A stretch of DNA of 64,000 bases, from positions 12,715 to 76,714 of the forward strand of contig CANLMQ010000027.1 in the NCBI GenBank assembly GCA_947492175.1, written 5' to 3'. Positions within the stretch are counted from its first letter, which is position 1. Each line of letters begins with the position of its first letter. Origin of the DNA: an uncultured Draconibacterium sp. Its GTDB lineage: Bacteria; Bacteroidota; Bacteroidia; Bacteroidales; Prolixibacteraceae. Below the pieces are notes generated by a model. It saw nothing but the letters and a program-made list of their open reading frames with translations. It was not told the origin of the DNA and made no database searches. The position numbers were made by a program, and so were the translations under genes. Of the stretch, positions 1 through 8,272 are shown piece by piece.

Positions 1-108
1 TTCGTTTACCAGGCCTCCAAGACCGGTACCCAAAATTATTCCCACTTCAGGACTTGCCTGAATTCTTTCTTTTATGAAGTTCGCGGTTACTTTTATTTTC
101 TCCAACAT
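1..108 (-). CDS. Purine-nucleoside phosphorylase, N-terminal part (runs off the window)
   Basis: The complement read from the ATG at 108 gives 36 codons open to the window edge. The peptide ends in the glycine-rich stretch VGIILGTGLGGLVNE, the phosphate-binding loop typical of the start of class II purine nucleoside phosphorylases, which cleave purine nucleosides to base and (deoxy)ribose-1-phosphate in the cytoplasm. It overlaps the 3' end of lpxK by 62 nt in another frame, so the two genes are probably co-transcribed with lpxK first. Only the N-terminus is visible, so orthology rests on this one motif. Confidence 0.75.
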   Translation of the reverse strand, partial: MLEKIKVTANFIKERIQASPEVGIILGTGLGGLVNE

Positions 109-1153
109 AATTTAAAATCTTCTGGTTAAACGATTTTTTTTCCTCGTCGAGGAAATTTACCTGAACCGGCAAATAATACAATGCCTCCTTAAATTCATCG
201 GTAAGTCCCGAGTTATCTTTAAAACGCATGGCATCTTTTTCGGTTGTAATAATTATTTTCTTTTCTGCTTTTACAGAAGCAAATTTATTCATTATGGTTT
301 GAATATCCTCAGCAGAATAATTATAATGATCAGGAAAAGTGAGGGTTTCAATCGTTTTTGAATACCGGGTCAGATATTTCTCCATCAGTTTAGGCGAAGC
401 AATTCCTGTAACCAGCAAAACACCATAACTTTTTTCGTTATAAAACGGTTCGGCTAATGGTTTTGCCCCAAAAACAGGAGAAATCTTATCGTATTCCAAT
501 TTGGTAAAATACAATTTCTGGTATGGAAGCAAGCCCACATCGTTCCCTAAAATGCGGCGCATAATGGGCGTTACCTCATCGGGGCATTTGGTAAAAATAA
601 TAATGTTGGCCCGGCGCATTTGATGCACACTTTCGCGTAAACGCCCAAGCGGCAACAGATGATCTTCTTTAATTTGCCGGTTGTAATCGATAAGTAAAAT
701 ATTAAGTCCCGGAGTAATGCGGCGGTGTTGAAAAGCATCGTCGAGCAAAACTACATCGGGCGATTTTTCCATATCAGCAGAAAGCAATCTCTCTACTCCA
801 TCCACACGGTTTTCGCAAACCGAAACTGTAACTTCCGGGTATTTATTTTTAATTTGAAGAGGTTCATCGCCCACTTCAACAGCAGTTGAATCTGTTTCAA
901 CCAACCTGAATCCTTTGGTTTTGCGTTTGTAACCACGACTCAAAGTAGCCACTTCGTAGTTTTCTTTTAACAAGCTCACAAGGTATTCGGCATGAGGCGT
1001 TTTGCCGGTGCCGCCAACGGTTATGTTTCCGATTGAAATTACCGGCACATCGAATTCGGTCGATTTCAGGATATTTAAATCGTACGCCCGATTTCGCAGA
1101 TATACCGCAAAACCATACAACAAAGAAAGTGGATAGAGTATTATTTTCAGCAT
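47..1153 (-). CDS. lpxK: Tetraacyldisaccharide 4'-kinase LpxK
   Basis: LpxK phosphorylates the 4' position of the lipid A disaccharide precursor at the inner membrane. The protein starts with a hydrophobic N-terminal anchor (LKIILYPLSLLYG) followed by a Walker A, GNITVGGTGKTP, near residue 47, the family hallmark. The segment VVLLDDAFQHRR, also characteristic of LpxK, lies in the middle, and the length of about 368 residues is normal. I chose the ATG at 1153; an in-frame GTG two codons upstream is possible. The 3' end overlaps the purine nucleoside phosphorylase gene by 62 nt, which is a long overlap. The final residues (KRKNSGKS) extend past the conserved core. Confidence 0.95.
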   Translation of the reverse strand: MLKIILYPLSLLYGFAVYLRNRAYDLNILKSTEFDVPVISIGNITVGGTGKTPHAEYLVSLLKENYEVATLSRGYKRKTKGFRLVETDSTAVEVGDEPLQIKNKYPEVTVSVCENRVDGVERLLSADMEKSPDVVLLDDAFQHRRITPGLNILLIDYNRQIKEDHLLPLGRLRESVHQMRRANIIIFTKCPDEVTPIMRRILGNDVGLLPYQKLYFTKLEYDKISPVFGAKPLAEPFYNEKSYGVLLVTGIASPKLMEKYLTRYSKTIETLTFPDHYNYSAEDIQTIMNKFASVKAEKKIIITTEKDAMRFKDNSGLTDEFKEALYYLPVQVNFLDEEKKSFNQKILNYVGENKSNRELHKRKNSGKS

Positions 1154-1660
1154 GAACACAGGTTTTCAGAGAGCGAAGATAAGAAACCGACAGGTAAATA
1201 AAAACTCTCCCGCAGGATAGTTAAGAGTTCACCTTCCGGAATAATTGGAAGATTTAGTGTTGAGCATTATTTCACAGGGTAAAGTTCAGAGTTTAGGATT
1301 CAGAGTTTAGAGTTCAGAGAACGTAGAGTATCCGGAATCCAGTAATCCAGTAATCCGAAAATCCGGCAATCACACCAAAACAAACATATGACAAAAATCA
1401 TGCAGTAATAAATTGCTTTTAACGCAATTTTAACAATCTATAGTTCGTAACTAAGACAGTAAACCCTTTATTATGATTTAACTACCAATAACTTTTTTCA
1501 ATAAACCCTCGGTCAGTAGCCAGGCTACATCTCCCCGAAATTTAAGTTGCGCTACGCAACTGTAACCGATCTTTTAAATGCGCTCTTATCTTTCCCTATT
1601 TAGGGAAACTACTTTGTACTAACTACTCAGTACTATTTACTACATTTTAAATACAAGAAA
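1154..1660. other. Intergenic region, simple direct repeats
   Basis: This is about 500 bases with no credible gene. Between about 1279 and 1320 the unit TTCAGAGTTTAG recurs with small changes, and at about 1330-1370 short units related to AATCC are reiterated. The rest is AT-rich and precedes the lipoprotein pair, so it should contain their promoter, but I cannot place boxes with confidence. The repeats look like decaying simple sequence rather than a CRISPR or other known element. Confidence 0.5.
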
Positions 1661-2179
1661 ATGAAAACACAAATTTTAAAACTAAGCTTATTTGCCCTGC
1701 TCCTTTTATATTTTGGAGCAGGGTGTAAAGACGACAATACTCCTTTGGATGAAACGATAAAGGCAGAGAATTATTTCGGAGTGTATTCCGGCGACTTTAA
1801 CCTCCTAAGAATGGCACCCAATGGTTATCTGGTATACGAAAATCCAGTAGTTGAAGAAATATCTACCACTATTGAAATAACGCCATCGAATCTTGGAGAT
1901 GACTTTCTTATGGTGTATGTTTCTGCTTATAACGATTCCATTTTATGCCAGTTTGACGAATCTACCGGATATATATGGATTAGAGATACAGCTTATTCGT
2001 TTTACCTACGTACCCGAGATTTTGCTGAATTTGACGGCAACTATGATCATGCCGTTTCTACTTACGGAAATTTAGGAACTTGGAGCAATACAGATACTGT
2101 GGTATTTAGTATTGACTTTTTAAAAGATTTTAATGACAGTATTTATTACTGTGATACAAAAACAAAAAAAATAAATTAA
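1661..2179 (+). CDS. Small hypothetical lipoprotein
   Basis: A 172-residue protein with an N-terminal hydrophobic segment ending in the lipobox FGAGC, so the mature N-terminus would be a lipidated cysteine near residue 22. The rest is acidic, rich in aromatic residues, and has no motif I recognise. It is separated by 2 nt from the next lipoprotein gene, which points to one transcript and possibly a joint role at the cell envelope. Length and composition fit the many uncharacterised lipoproteins of Bacteroidota. No function is proposed. Confidence 0.75.
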   Translation: MKTQILKLSLFALLLLYFGAGCKDDNTPLDETIKAENYFGVYSGDFNLLRMAPNGYLVYENPVVEEISTTIEITPSNLGDDFLMVYVSAYNDSILCQFDESTGYIWIRDTAYSFYLRTRDFAEFDGNYDHAVSTYGNLGTWSNTDTVVFSIDFLKDFNDSIYYCDTKTKKIN

Positions 2180-2181
2180 CC

Positions 2182-2688
2182 ATGAAAAAGATAAAACTAA
2201 GTGTAATGTTCTTGCTCTTATTATTTATTGTGGTAGGTTGCGATTGGATGTACAATTCCCCTGTTAAGTATAATGTTCATATATACAAAACAAAAGGCGA
2301 TTACAGGCATTTTTATACAATTAGGCTTTCAGGGGATGAAAATTTTAATTTATGGACTGCAGATAAAACCTTGGGGTCGGGCTTAAATAAGGATACAATT
2401 TATATATGGAGGCAAAAAGCTGTTGATGGTTATGTAATTAGCGGTCCCGCGAAACTGTCCGAAGTATATCTCTCTCTTACATTTAAAGAGGTTCTTTTAA
2501 AAGAAATTGCCATGAATAATCCCGGACATGCACTACCGAACGATACATTGCAGAAGTATATTCTTGATGAAGATCCATATCTGGAATTTTGGAGATGCAC
2601 TTCTACTTTACAGTTAAAAGATTCAATAAGAATAAATGAAATAATACGAAACGGAGAAATTGAGAAATACTTTCAACGTTTAAAATAA
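2182..2688 (+). CDS. Small hypothetical lipoprotein
   Basis: A 168-residue protein with a signal peptide and lipobox (FIVVGC, cysteine near residue 20). The mature part is predicted soluble, with a tryptophan-containing middle (IYIWRQKA) and no recognised domain. It follows the previous lipoprotein by 2 nt and is followed by a possible 37-codon membrane peptide, so the three probably form one operon. It is similar in size and layout to its upstream neighbour but I see no clear sequence identity, so a duplication is only a possibility. Function unknown. Confidence 0.75.
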   Translation: MKKIKLSVMFLLLLFIVVGCDWMYNSPVKYNVHIYKTKGDYRHFYTIRLSGDENFNLWTADKTLGSGLNKDTIYIWRQKAVDGYVISGPAKLSEVYLSLTFKEVLLKEIAMNNPGHALPNDTLQKYILDEDPYLEFWRCTSTLQLKDSIRINEIIRNGEIEKYFQRLK

Positions 2689-2694
2689 GAATTT

Positions 2695-2808
2695 ATGAAC
2701 CTAGTATTTTTAAAACTAGGTGCAGTTGTTTTGCTTCTTACTTTTATTGGTTTCGGGCTTTCCCGACTGACCAAACAAAACGAAAAACATCCTTTCATCA
2801 ACGGCTGA
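2695..2808 (+). CDS. Possible 37-residue single-span membrane peptide
   Basis: An ATG at 2695, 6 nt after the stop of the preceding lipoprotein gene, opens 37 codons ending in TGA at 2806-2808. The peptide has one hydrophobic span (VFLKLGAVVLLLTFIGFG) followed by a basic tail (SRLTKQNEK), the pattern of small membrane proteins. The first copy of the 42-bp palindrome array (2793-2811) overlaps its last codons. Support is limited to position, composition and orientation, and it may not be translated. Confidence 0.45.
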   Translation: MNLVFLKLGAVVLLLTFIGFGLSRLTKQNEKHPFING

Positions 2809-3021
2809 AAATTAAAACGGAATTAGAAACACATTTTCATCAGACGATAAAACCCTGAATCAAATTCCTGACATACTTTCATCAGCTGATGAAAACAAGA
2901 AATGAACTCAAAACATACTTTCATCGCTTGATGAAGATAAGAATCAAAATAAAAACGACCTTCCATCAGTTGATGGAAATTAGAAACCAAGTTCCGACAA
3001 GCTTTCATAAACCGATGCTTG
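2793..3021. repeat. Palindrome array 1, exact 42-bp period
   Basis: Six imperfect palindromes of the type TTTCATCAGNTGATGAAA start at 2793, 2835, 2877, 2919, 2961 and 3003, exactly 42 bp apart. The copy at 2877 (TTTCATCAGCTGATGAAAA) is perfect, and the one at 2961 carries paired changes (TTCCATCAGTTGATGGAAA) that keep the stem. The sequences between palindromes are AT-rich and only loosely similar. Because 42 is a multiple of three, an open frame on the minus strand (2823-3110) reads as 14-residue repeats ending in LMK. I regard that frame as a by-product unless shown otherwise. Confidence 0.8.
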
Positions 3022-3170
3022 TACGAAACAAAATTACCGGATAAGCTCTTGCTCCTTTTGAGCGCACTTTTTTTAGTGGCCCAAATAAATATCAGGCCTG
3101 TTTTGTTCAATACTTTTCAAATACATTAATGCATATTTTAATGAAAACCTTAAAAATTAAATTAACTAAT

Positions 3171-3275
3171 CTTCGCAACGAAGAACACTTCCACTTTCAC
3201 ACCGAGGTAAACCCTCTACCCCTCGTTTGAGCACAGCGGTAACGAGGGGTTGGTTTACACGTCGTTTGTAACGAC
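3171..3275. other. Cluster of stable hairpins between the two arrays
   Basis: Three hairpins stand close together: CTTCG-CAA-CGAAG at 3171-3183; a long stem at 3207-3258 made of GTAAACC/GGTTTAC enclosing ACCCCTCGTT/AACGAGGGGT with a 13-nt loop; and GTCGTT-TGT-AACGAC at 3261-3275. None is followed by a clear T run, so they do not look like simple terminators. They may be part of a structured RNA or of the same repeat family as the flanking 42-bp arrays. Confidence 0.55.
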
Positions 3276-3441
3276 ATTTTCGAGAACATTCTCTTGATAG
3301 CCTACCTTAACGTTTCAAAAAAAACTTCGAACAAAACAGCTCTGTAACATAAAAAACACACTTGAATTGTATAGGTACAATAGTGTATATTTGATTTGTT
3401 AACAATCAAAAGAACATTGAAAACATACATAAAAGAGAACT

Positions 3442-3670
3442 CCGCTGGCACGCGAAACCTTCACCGCAAAACCATACAAACTTTCGCCTCCACGCGAACG
3501 CTACAAAAAATCCTAAAACTGATTATCGCATAGCCGCGAATAATTCCCCTTAGGTAAAAAGACTGTTTCGCGAGACCGCGAAGATCTGTTTAAAACCAGA
3601 AACAGACATTCGCACGCTTGCGAAAATAAAAACTCGCATTCGAACAAGCTTTCGCGAGACTGACAAGCGT
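3442..3670. repeat. Palindrome array 2, exact 42-bp period, different stem
   Basis: The motif CGCGAA (or TGCGAA) recurs at 3451, 3493, 3535, 3577 and 3619, again every 42 bp, as the right arm of palindromes such as TTTCGC-N-GCGAA. Left arms are visible at 3482, 3523, 3565, 3607 and 3649, and a degenerate last copy lies near 3661. The period equals that of array 1 although the stem sequence is unrelated. No gene is convincing here, and the short reading frames on either strand are interrupted by stops. Confidence 0.75.
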
Positions 3671-4025
3671 TCTTAAAAAGAAAGTACCTTCTTTAAAAGC
3701 CCAGCAATTATGGGAAACAGATCTCTTCAGCAATTTCCTTTGGCCGATATCAGAAAAACAGTAGGTTACTGTTTATTTGTTAATAGCACATTACCAAAAT
3801 TCAGTATTTGGTCTATCTCTTCGCTAACCCATCTCATTATTATACCTTTGCCCCCAATGAATTGTAGCAACATTAAAATTCACGAAAGAAATAACGAGAG
3901 GGTTTTTACCGCCTTCAACTTAGTCTTTAAAAATCAGCTGGATAAGTTTATACCGCCAGGTTGCTAATATTCTCATTGCCTTTATTTATCCCCTCATTCA
4001 GTTTTTAATCAATTAGTTATATTTT
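3671..4025. other. Leader region of the betaine operon, no gene assigned
   Basis: About 350 bases between array 2 and the porin gene. An 85-codon open frame (3710-3967, +) is present, but its composition is not protein-like and it has no recognisable domain, so I do not call it. The stretch should contain the promoter of the porin/ABC operon. I could not identify a convincing -7/-33 pair or an osmoregulatory site. Confidence 0.4.
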
Positions 4026-5174
4026 ATGGTTTCAAAACTTAAAATGGTTTTGCTATTTGTAGCAATGCCCATGTTTTCATTATTTGCCCAGGATAAACCT
4101 GAGCTTCATGTTGGCGGTGCACTCCGCTTTAATTACAATTTATCGTCGTGGAAAGAAGGACAAAAAAGCCGTGGTGGCGATTTTGGTTATGATCTTTTCC
4201 GTATCAATACCAAAGCAAAGTACAAAGGAGTTAAGCTAAATGCTGAATACCGTTTGTATTCCGAAGGATTTGGCGGAGGTATGTTAAAACAAGGTTGGGT
4301 AGGATACGACTTTACTCCGGAAAACAATCTCCAGATAGGTTTAACACAGGTTCCGTTTGGAATAACCCAGTACAATTCGCACAACTGGTTTTTCAGTCTG
4401 AATTATTATATGGGCCTTGAAGATGACCACGATATGGGAGTAAAATACACCCACAACAGCGAAAAGTGGTTGTACGCCATCGCTTTCTTTAAAAATGCGG
4501 AAGAACTTAATTTCGGAAGTAATTCAGATGTTTCCAACAGCCGGTACTCTTACGATGTAGGTTCTTCAGGTAACGGAATGTACCGAAACAAGGAAGTGAA
4601 TCAGCTTAACTTAAAAGTGGTTCGCAAATTCAGCACCGGCAATGCAAATCATATGGCCGGAATTTCGACACAGCACGGAGGAATTTATAACCTCGATACC
4701 GAAAACACGGGCGACCATTTTGCTCTGGCCGGCCATTACGAACTTAATGCCGGAAGGTGGAATGTAAAAGCACAGCTTTCGAAGTACAACTACAATACTG
4801 AAAATCCAGCTGAACAGTCGAACGATGTAATTGCCATGACTGCTTATGGAGCACCGTACCTTGTAGCTTCCGAAGCAACTACCTACACGCTGGGAGTAGC
4901 CTATTCGCTACCAGTTGAGTGGGGTCCGGTTTCGAACCTGCAGTTTTACAACGACTTTGGATATATGGACAAAACCCTAAACAGCTTTAACGATTCATAC
5001 ATGAACGTTACCGGAATTTTGATTTCTGCCGGAAATGTTTATACTTATGTAGATGCAGCACAGGGAAAAGATCACCCCTGGATTGGACCGGTTTGGACCG
5101 ATGCTTTGGCAACCGGCACAGCAAATGCCGACTGGGAAATGCGCTTTAACATCAATATTGGTTATTACTTCTAA
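4026..5174 (+). CDS. Outer-membrane porin-like beta-barrel protein
   Basis: A 382-residue protein with a signal peptide (cleavage probably after FA in SLFAQDKP). The mature sequence consists of alternating aromatic/polar beta strands, ends in an aromatic residue (IGYYF) as outer-membrane barrels do, and begins with LHVGGALRFNYN. The layout resembles OprO/OprP-like or phosphate-selective-type porins. It ends 18 nt before the ATPase of a glycine betaine transporter, so I infer that it brings the osmolyte across the outer membrane. Substrate specificity cannot be read from the sequence. An in-frame ATG at 4044 is an alternative start with a shorter signal peptide. Confidence 0.75.
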   Translation: MVSKLKMVLLFVAMPMFSLFAQDKPELHVGGALRFNYNLSSWKEGQKSRGGDFGYDLFRINTKAKYKGVKLNAEYRLYSEGFGGGMLKQGWVGYDFTPENNLQIGLTQVPFGITQYNSHNWFFSLNYYMGLEDDHDMGVKYTHNSEKWLYAIAFFKNAEELNFGSNSDVSNSRYSYDVGSSGNGMYRNKEVNQLNLKVVRKFSTGNANHMAGISTQHGGIYNLDTENTGDHFALAGHYELNAGRWNVKAQLSKYNYNTENPAEQSNDVIAMTAYGAPYLVASEATTYTLGVAYSLPVEWGPVSNLQFYNDFGYMDKTLNSFNDSYMNVTGILISAGNVYTYVDAAQGKDHPWIGPVWTDALATGTANADWEMRFNINIGYYF

Positions 5175-5192
5175 TCAGAAAATCGTGGAGTT

Positions 5193-6437
5193 ATGTCAGA
5201 CAAAAGAAAGATTAAAATTCATGTGGAGAACTTAACGCTGATTTTCGGGAAACGGAAACAAGAAGCGTTGGAGTTACTTCAGCAAGGTATTTCAAAAGAA
5301 GAAATCCTTAAGAAAACTAAATGTACAGTAGGCGTAAACAAGGCAAACCTTGAAATTAAAGAAGGAGAAATTTTTGTAATCATGGGACTTTCGGGTAGTG
5401 GTAAATCAACACTGATTCGTTGCCTGAATCGCCTGAACGAACCAACAGCAGGGAATGTATATTTTGACAATCATGACATAACCCGCGAAACAAACAAAGA
5501 ATTACTCGAAACCCGGCGTACAAAAATGAGCATGGTTTTCCAGAAATTTGGCTTGCTCCCCCACCATACAATTTTGGAAAACGCAGCATTCGGACTCGAA
5601 ATCAGGGGCGAAGAAAAAGCCAAAAGAGAGGCACGTGCCATTCAGGCCCTGGAAACCGTTGGGCTAAAAGGCTACGAATCGCAGTATCCTTCTGAATTAT
5701 CGGGAGGAATGCAGCAACGCGTAGGATTGGCAAGAGCTTTGGCCAACGATCCCGAGGTTTTGCTTATGGACGAAGCGTTTTCGGCACTCGATCCGCTTAT
5801 TAAATCTGATATGCAGGACGAATTGTTGCAAATTCAGAATAAGCTGCACAAAACAATCGTATTTATTACGCACGATTTGGACGAAGCCATAAAAATTGGC
5901 GATCGTATAGCTATAATGAAAGACGGTGTTGTGGAACAAATCGGTACAGCCGAAGAAATACTTAATAATCCTGCCAGCGAATACGTGGAAGCATTTGTTG
6001 AAAAGGTTGATCGAAAAACCATTATTACTGCTGAATCATTAATGTTTAAGAAGTTCACTTTTGCTGAAATCAACAAAGAAGGCCCCAAAAGTATCATTCG
6101 AAAAATGCGCACAGAGAGTTTAGATGTGTTGCCTATTGTTGATGGGAATAAGAAGTTTCTGGGCTATGTATGGTTAAAGGATGTACTGAAACTGGAAAAA
6201 GAAAAAGAGACATCGGTTTCCAGGGTACTAAAAGATGAAGTACCGAGTGTTTATAAAACTTACACAGTTGAAGAAATGCTACCGCTTATTACAGGAATCA
6301 GATATCCGCTGGCTGTGGTAGACGAAGAAACAGGGAAACTACTTGGTATTGTTTCGCAAACGTCGTTGATTATTGAAGCTACCCGCTTTGAAAAGGATGA
6401 AGTAATTGAGTTAAAAGAAAAAGCTAACGAGATTTGA
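5193..6437 (+). CDS. proV: Glycine betaine/proline ABC transporter ATPase (ProV/OpuAA) with CBS domains
   Basis: Cytoplasmic ATPase of an osmolyte importer. It shows Walker A GLSGSGKST (about residue 66), the signature LSGGMQQRVGLARAL, Walker B LLMDEAFSALDP and the switch histidine in FITHDLDEA. The region from about residue 280 contains two CBS motifs, which in OpuA sense ionic strength. The N-terminal extension with an IFGKRKQEALELL segment is typical of ProV. The length of 414 is normal. It lies in the operon porin-proV-proW-proX, with 1 nt before the permease gene. Confidence 0.93.
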   Translation: MSDKRKIKIHVENLTLIFGKRKQEALELLQQGISKEEILKKTKCTVGVNKANLEIKEGEIFVIMGLSGSGKSTLIRCLNRLNEPTAGNVYFDNHDITRETNKELLETRRTKMSMVFQKFGLLPHHTILENAAFGLEIRGEEKAKREARAIQALETVGLKGYESQYPSELSGGMQQRVGLARALANDPEVLLMDEAFSALDPLIKSDMQDELLQIQNKLHKTIVFITHDLDEAIKIGDRIAIMKDGVVEQIGTAEEILNNPASEYVEAFVEKVDRKTIITAESLMFKKFTFAEINKEGPKSIIRKMRTESLDVLPIVDGNKKFLGYVWLKDVLKLEKEKETSVSRVLKDEVPSVYKTYTVEEMLPLITGIRYPLAVVDEETGKLLGIVSQTSLIIEATRFEKDEVIELKEKANEI

Positions 6438-6438
6438 T

Positions 6439-7299
6439 ATGGAAAAGTTAATAAACATAGGAAAATACATAGAGACCGGAATTAATGCTCTTGAAGAAAA
6501 TTTTTCAGGACTCTGGAGTGCAATAGATGATATTATTTCGTGGACTGTAGACAGCATTAACGATGTGTTTCTGGCCATTCCATTTTATGTTATCATTATT
6601 CTTGTTACTGTTGGGGCGTATTATGCCCGGGCCGGCAGAAAAGCGTTTACAAAAGAAGGTATAAAACAAGCTGCCAGCCTCACGGTATTTGTAATATTGG
6701 GGCTTTTCCTGGTGTGGGCAATGGGTTATTGGAAAGAAGCTGTTCAGACCACAACACTGGTAATTGTATCAACAGTTATTGCCCTTATATTAGGTATCCC
6801 TCTGGGAATTTGGGCAGCACGCAGCAATATGGCTAACGCTATTATACGGCCTATACTCGACTTTATGCAAACCATGCCCGCCTTTGTATACCTAATTCCA
6901 GCCATTTTCTTTTTTAGCGTAGGAAACACTCCGGGTGTTATAGCAACCGTTATTTTTTCTTTACCACCTGCAGTTCGTTTAACCAGCCTCGGAATACGTA
7001 ATGTCCCTTCCGATGTAATTGAGGCAGGTCGGGCATTTGGTTCTACGGAAAAACAAATACTCTTTAAAATTCAGCTCCCTTTAGCAAAAACAACCATCCT
7101 TGCCGGAATAAACCAGGTAATCCTGTTGGCACTCTCGATGGTGGTTATCGCTTCAATGGTTGGAGCCAAAGGTCTAGGAAGCATTGTTTACCAAGGAATC
7201 CAGCAAAATAATATTGCCAAAGGTTTTGAAGCAGGACTTGGGATTGTAGTCCTTGCAATTATACTCGACCGTATTACACAGTCCATTGCAAAAAAATAA
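6439..7299 (+). CDS. proW: Glycine betaine/proline ABC transporter permease (ProW)
   Basis: A 286-residue inner-membrane permease with an N-terminal periplasmic/amphipathic region, a first membrane span near residues 45-65, and the transporter core in the second half. The EAA loop that contacts the ATPase is visible as EAGRAFGSTEKQILFKIQLPLAKTTILAGINQ. The segment QTMPAFVYLIPAIFFFSVG is characteristic of ProW/OpuAB. It starts 1 nt after proV and ends 21 nt before the binding protein gene. No anomalies. Confidence 0.93.
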   Translation: MEKLINIGKYIETGINALEENFSGLWSAIDDIISWTVDSINDVFLAIPFYVIIILVTVGAYYARAGRKAFTKEGIKQAASLTVFVILGLFLVWAMGYWKEAVQTTTLVIVSTVIALILGIPLGIWAARSNMANAIIRPILDFMQTMPAFVYLIPAIFFFSVGNTPGVIATVIFSLPPAVRLTSLGIRNVPSDVIEAGRAFGSTEKQILFKIQLPLAKTTILAGINQVILLALSMVVIASMVGAKGLGSIVYQGIQQNNIAKGFEAGLGIVVLAIILDRITQSIAKK

Positions 7300-7320
7300 T
7301 AATCATTCTAAAAATAAGTT

Positions 7321-8193
7321 ATGTTGAAATTTAAAAAACTAGGAATTCTGGTTGTATTGGCTGCTGTAATAGTCACATTTACATCATGTTCGAATAGCGG
7401 AAAGAAAAAAGAAACCAAAAGTGCCACAAAAGAAGTAAGCATTCTTTATCCTAACTGGGCCGAAGGAATTGCATTTACTTACCTGGCAAAAGCAGCCTTG
7501 GAAAACCACGGTTACGAAGTAGAATTAACCAATCTCGAACCGGGCTTGATCTACGGTGAACTTTCAAAAGAAAATTCAAAAGGCGATGTATTTCTTGATG
7601 CCTGGCTTCCGAATACACATAAAGACTATTGGGCAGATTATGGCGACAAGCTAGTAAAACTGGGAGAAGCTTTTAGCGAAGGAACAACAGGATTAGTGGT
7701 ACCATCGTATGTAAGCATTAGCTCTATTGATGAATTAAATGATAATAAAGATAAATTCTCGAAAGAAATAATAGGTATTGGAAGTGGTGCCGGCATACAT
7801 GCAAGCACAGAAAAAGCAATTGAGGACTACGCGCTTGATTTTGAACAAATAACATCCAGTGGGCCAGCCATGGTTGCCAGTTTAGATAAAGCAACTAAAA
7901 GAAACGACTGGATTGTGATTACCGGATGGAAACCACATTTTATGTGGGCAAATTTTGATTTAAAATATCTGGACGATCCCAAAGGTGTTTATCCTCAAGA
8001 TGTATGTGCTATAATTTCACGAAGAGGTTTTGAAGAAGACAAACCTGAAGCTGCTAAATTCTTCAAGAACTTTAATCTGGAAGAAGCTCAGTTGTACAAA
8101 TTAATGGCAGCCATAAAAGCTGATGGAGAAGAAGCCGGAGCGCAAACATGGTACAACACTAACAAACAACTTGTTGATTCGTGGTTTAACTAA
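7321..8193 (+). CDS. proX: Glycine betaine-binding lipoprotein (ProX/OpuAC)
   Basis: A 290-residue substrate-binding protein with a lipoprotein signal ending in FTSC (cysteine about residue 23), so it is anchored rather than freely periplasmic. The mature domain has the OpuAC features YPNWAEGIAFTYLAKAALE, DVFLDAWLPNTH and ITGWKPHFMWANFDLKYLDDP, where the tryptophans form the aromatic box for the quaternary amine. It is the last gene of the operon, followed within 30 nt by a strong intrinsic terminator. Confidence 0.93.
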   Translation: MLKFKKLGILVVLAAVIVTFTSCSNSGKKKETKSATKEVSILYPNWAEGIAFTYLAKAALENHGYEVELTNLEPGLIYGELSKENSKGDVFLDAWLPNTHKDYWADYGDKLVKLGEAFSEGTTGLVVPSYVSISSIDELNDNKDKFSKEIIGIGSGAGIHASTEKAIEDYALDFEQITSSGPAMVASLDKATKRNDWIVITGWKPHFMWANFDLKYLDDPKGVYPQDVCAIISRRGFEEDKPEAAKFFKNFNLEEAQLYKLMAAIKADGEEAGAQTWYNTNKQLVDSWFN

Positions 8194-8212
8194 CAACACA
8201 TCCCAAATCATC

Positions 8213-8258
8213 AAAAAAAAAATAGCAGCATTTGAATTCAGATGCTGCTATTTTTTTT
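8213..8258 (+). terminator. Intrinsic terminator of the betaine operon
   Basis: Stem AATAGCAGCAT (8221-8231) pairs with ATGCTGCTATT (8242-8252) around a 10-nt loop. An A run precedes it and eight T residues follow the GC part. It ends proX transcription and, being nearly symmetrical, could also stop the convergent sppA transcript. Confidence 0.9.
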
Positions 8259-8272
8259 ATTTCCGGCAAATA

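Noticed and set aside
2823..3110. 95-residue minus-strand frame with 14-residue repeats (FHQLMK-like)
   Set aside because: The repetition follows from the DNA palindromes whose 42-bp period is a multiple of three. Composition is unlike a protein and there is no start context. It is kept as a repeat array.
3442..3670. Possible CRISPR array
   Set aside because: The repeated units are short palindromes with diverged sequence and no identical direct repeats of 25-40 bp, and no cas genes are near.
3710..3967. 85-residue plus-strand frame upstream of the porin gene
   Set aside because: No domain, no conserved composition, and it ends in the probable promoter region.
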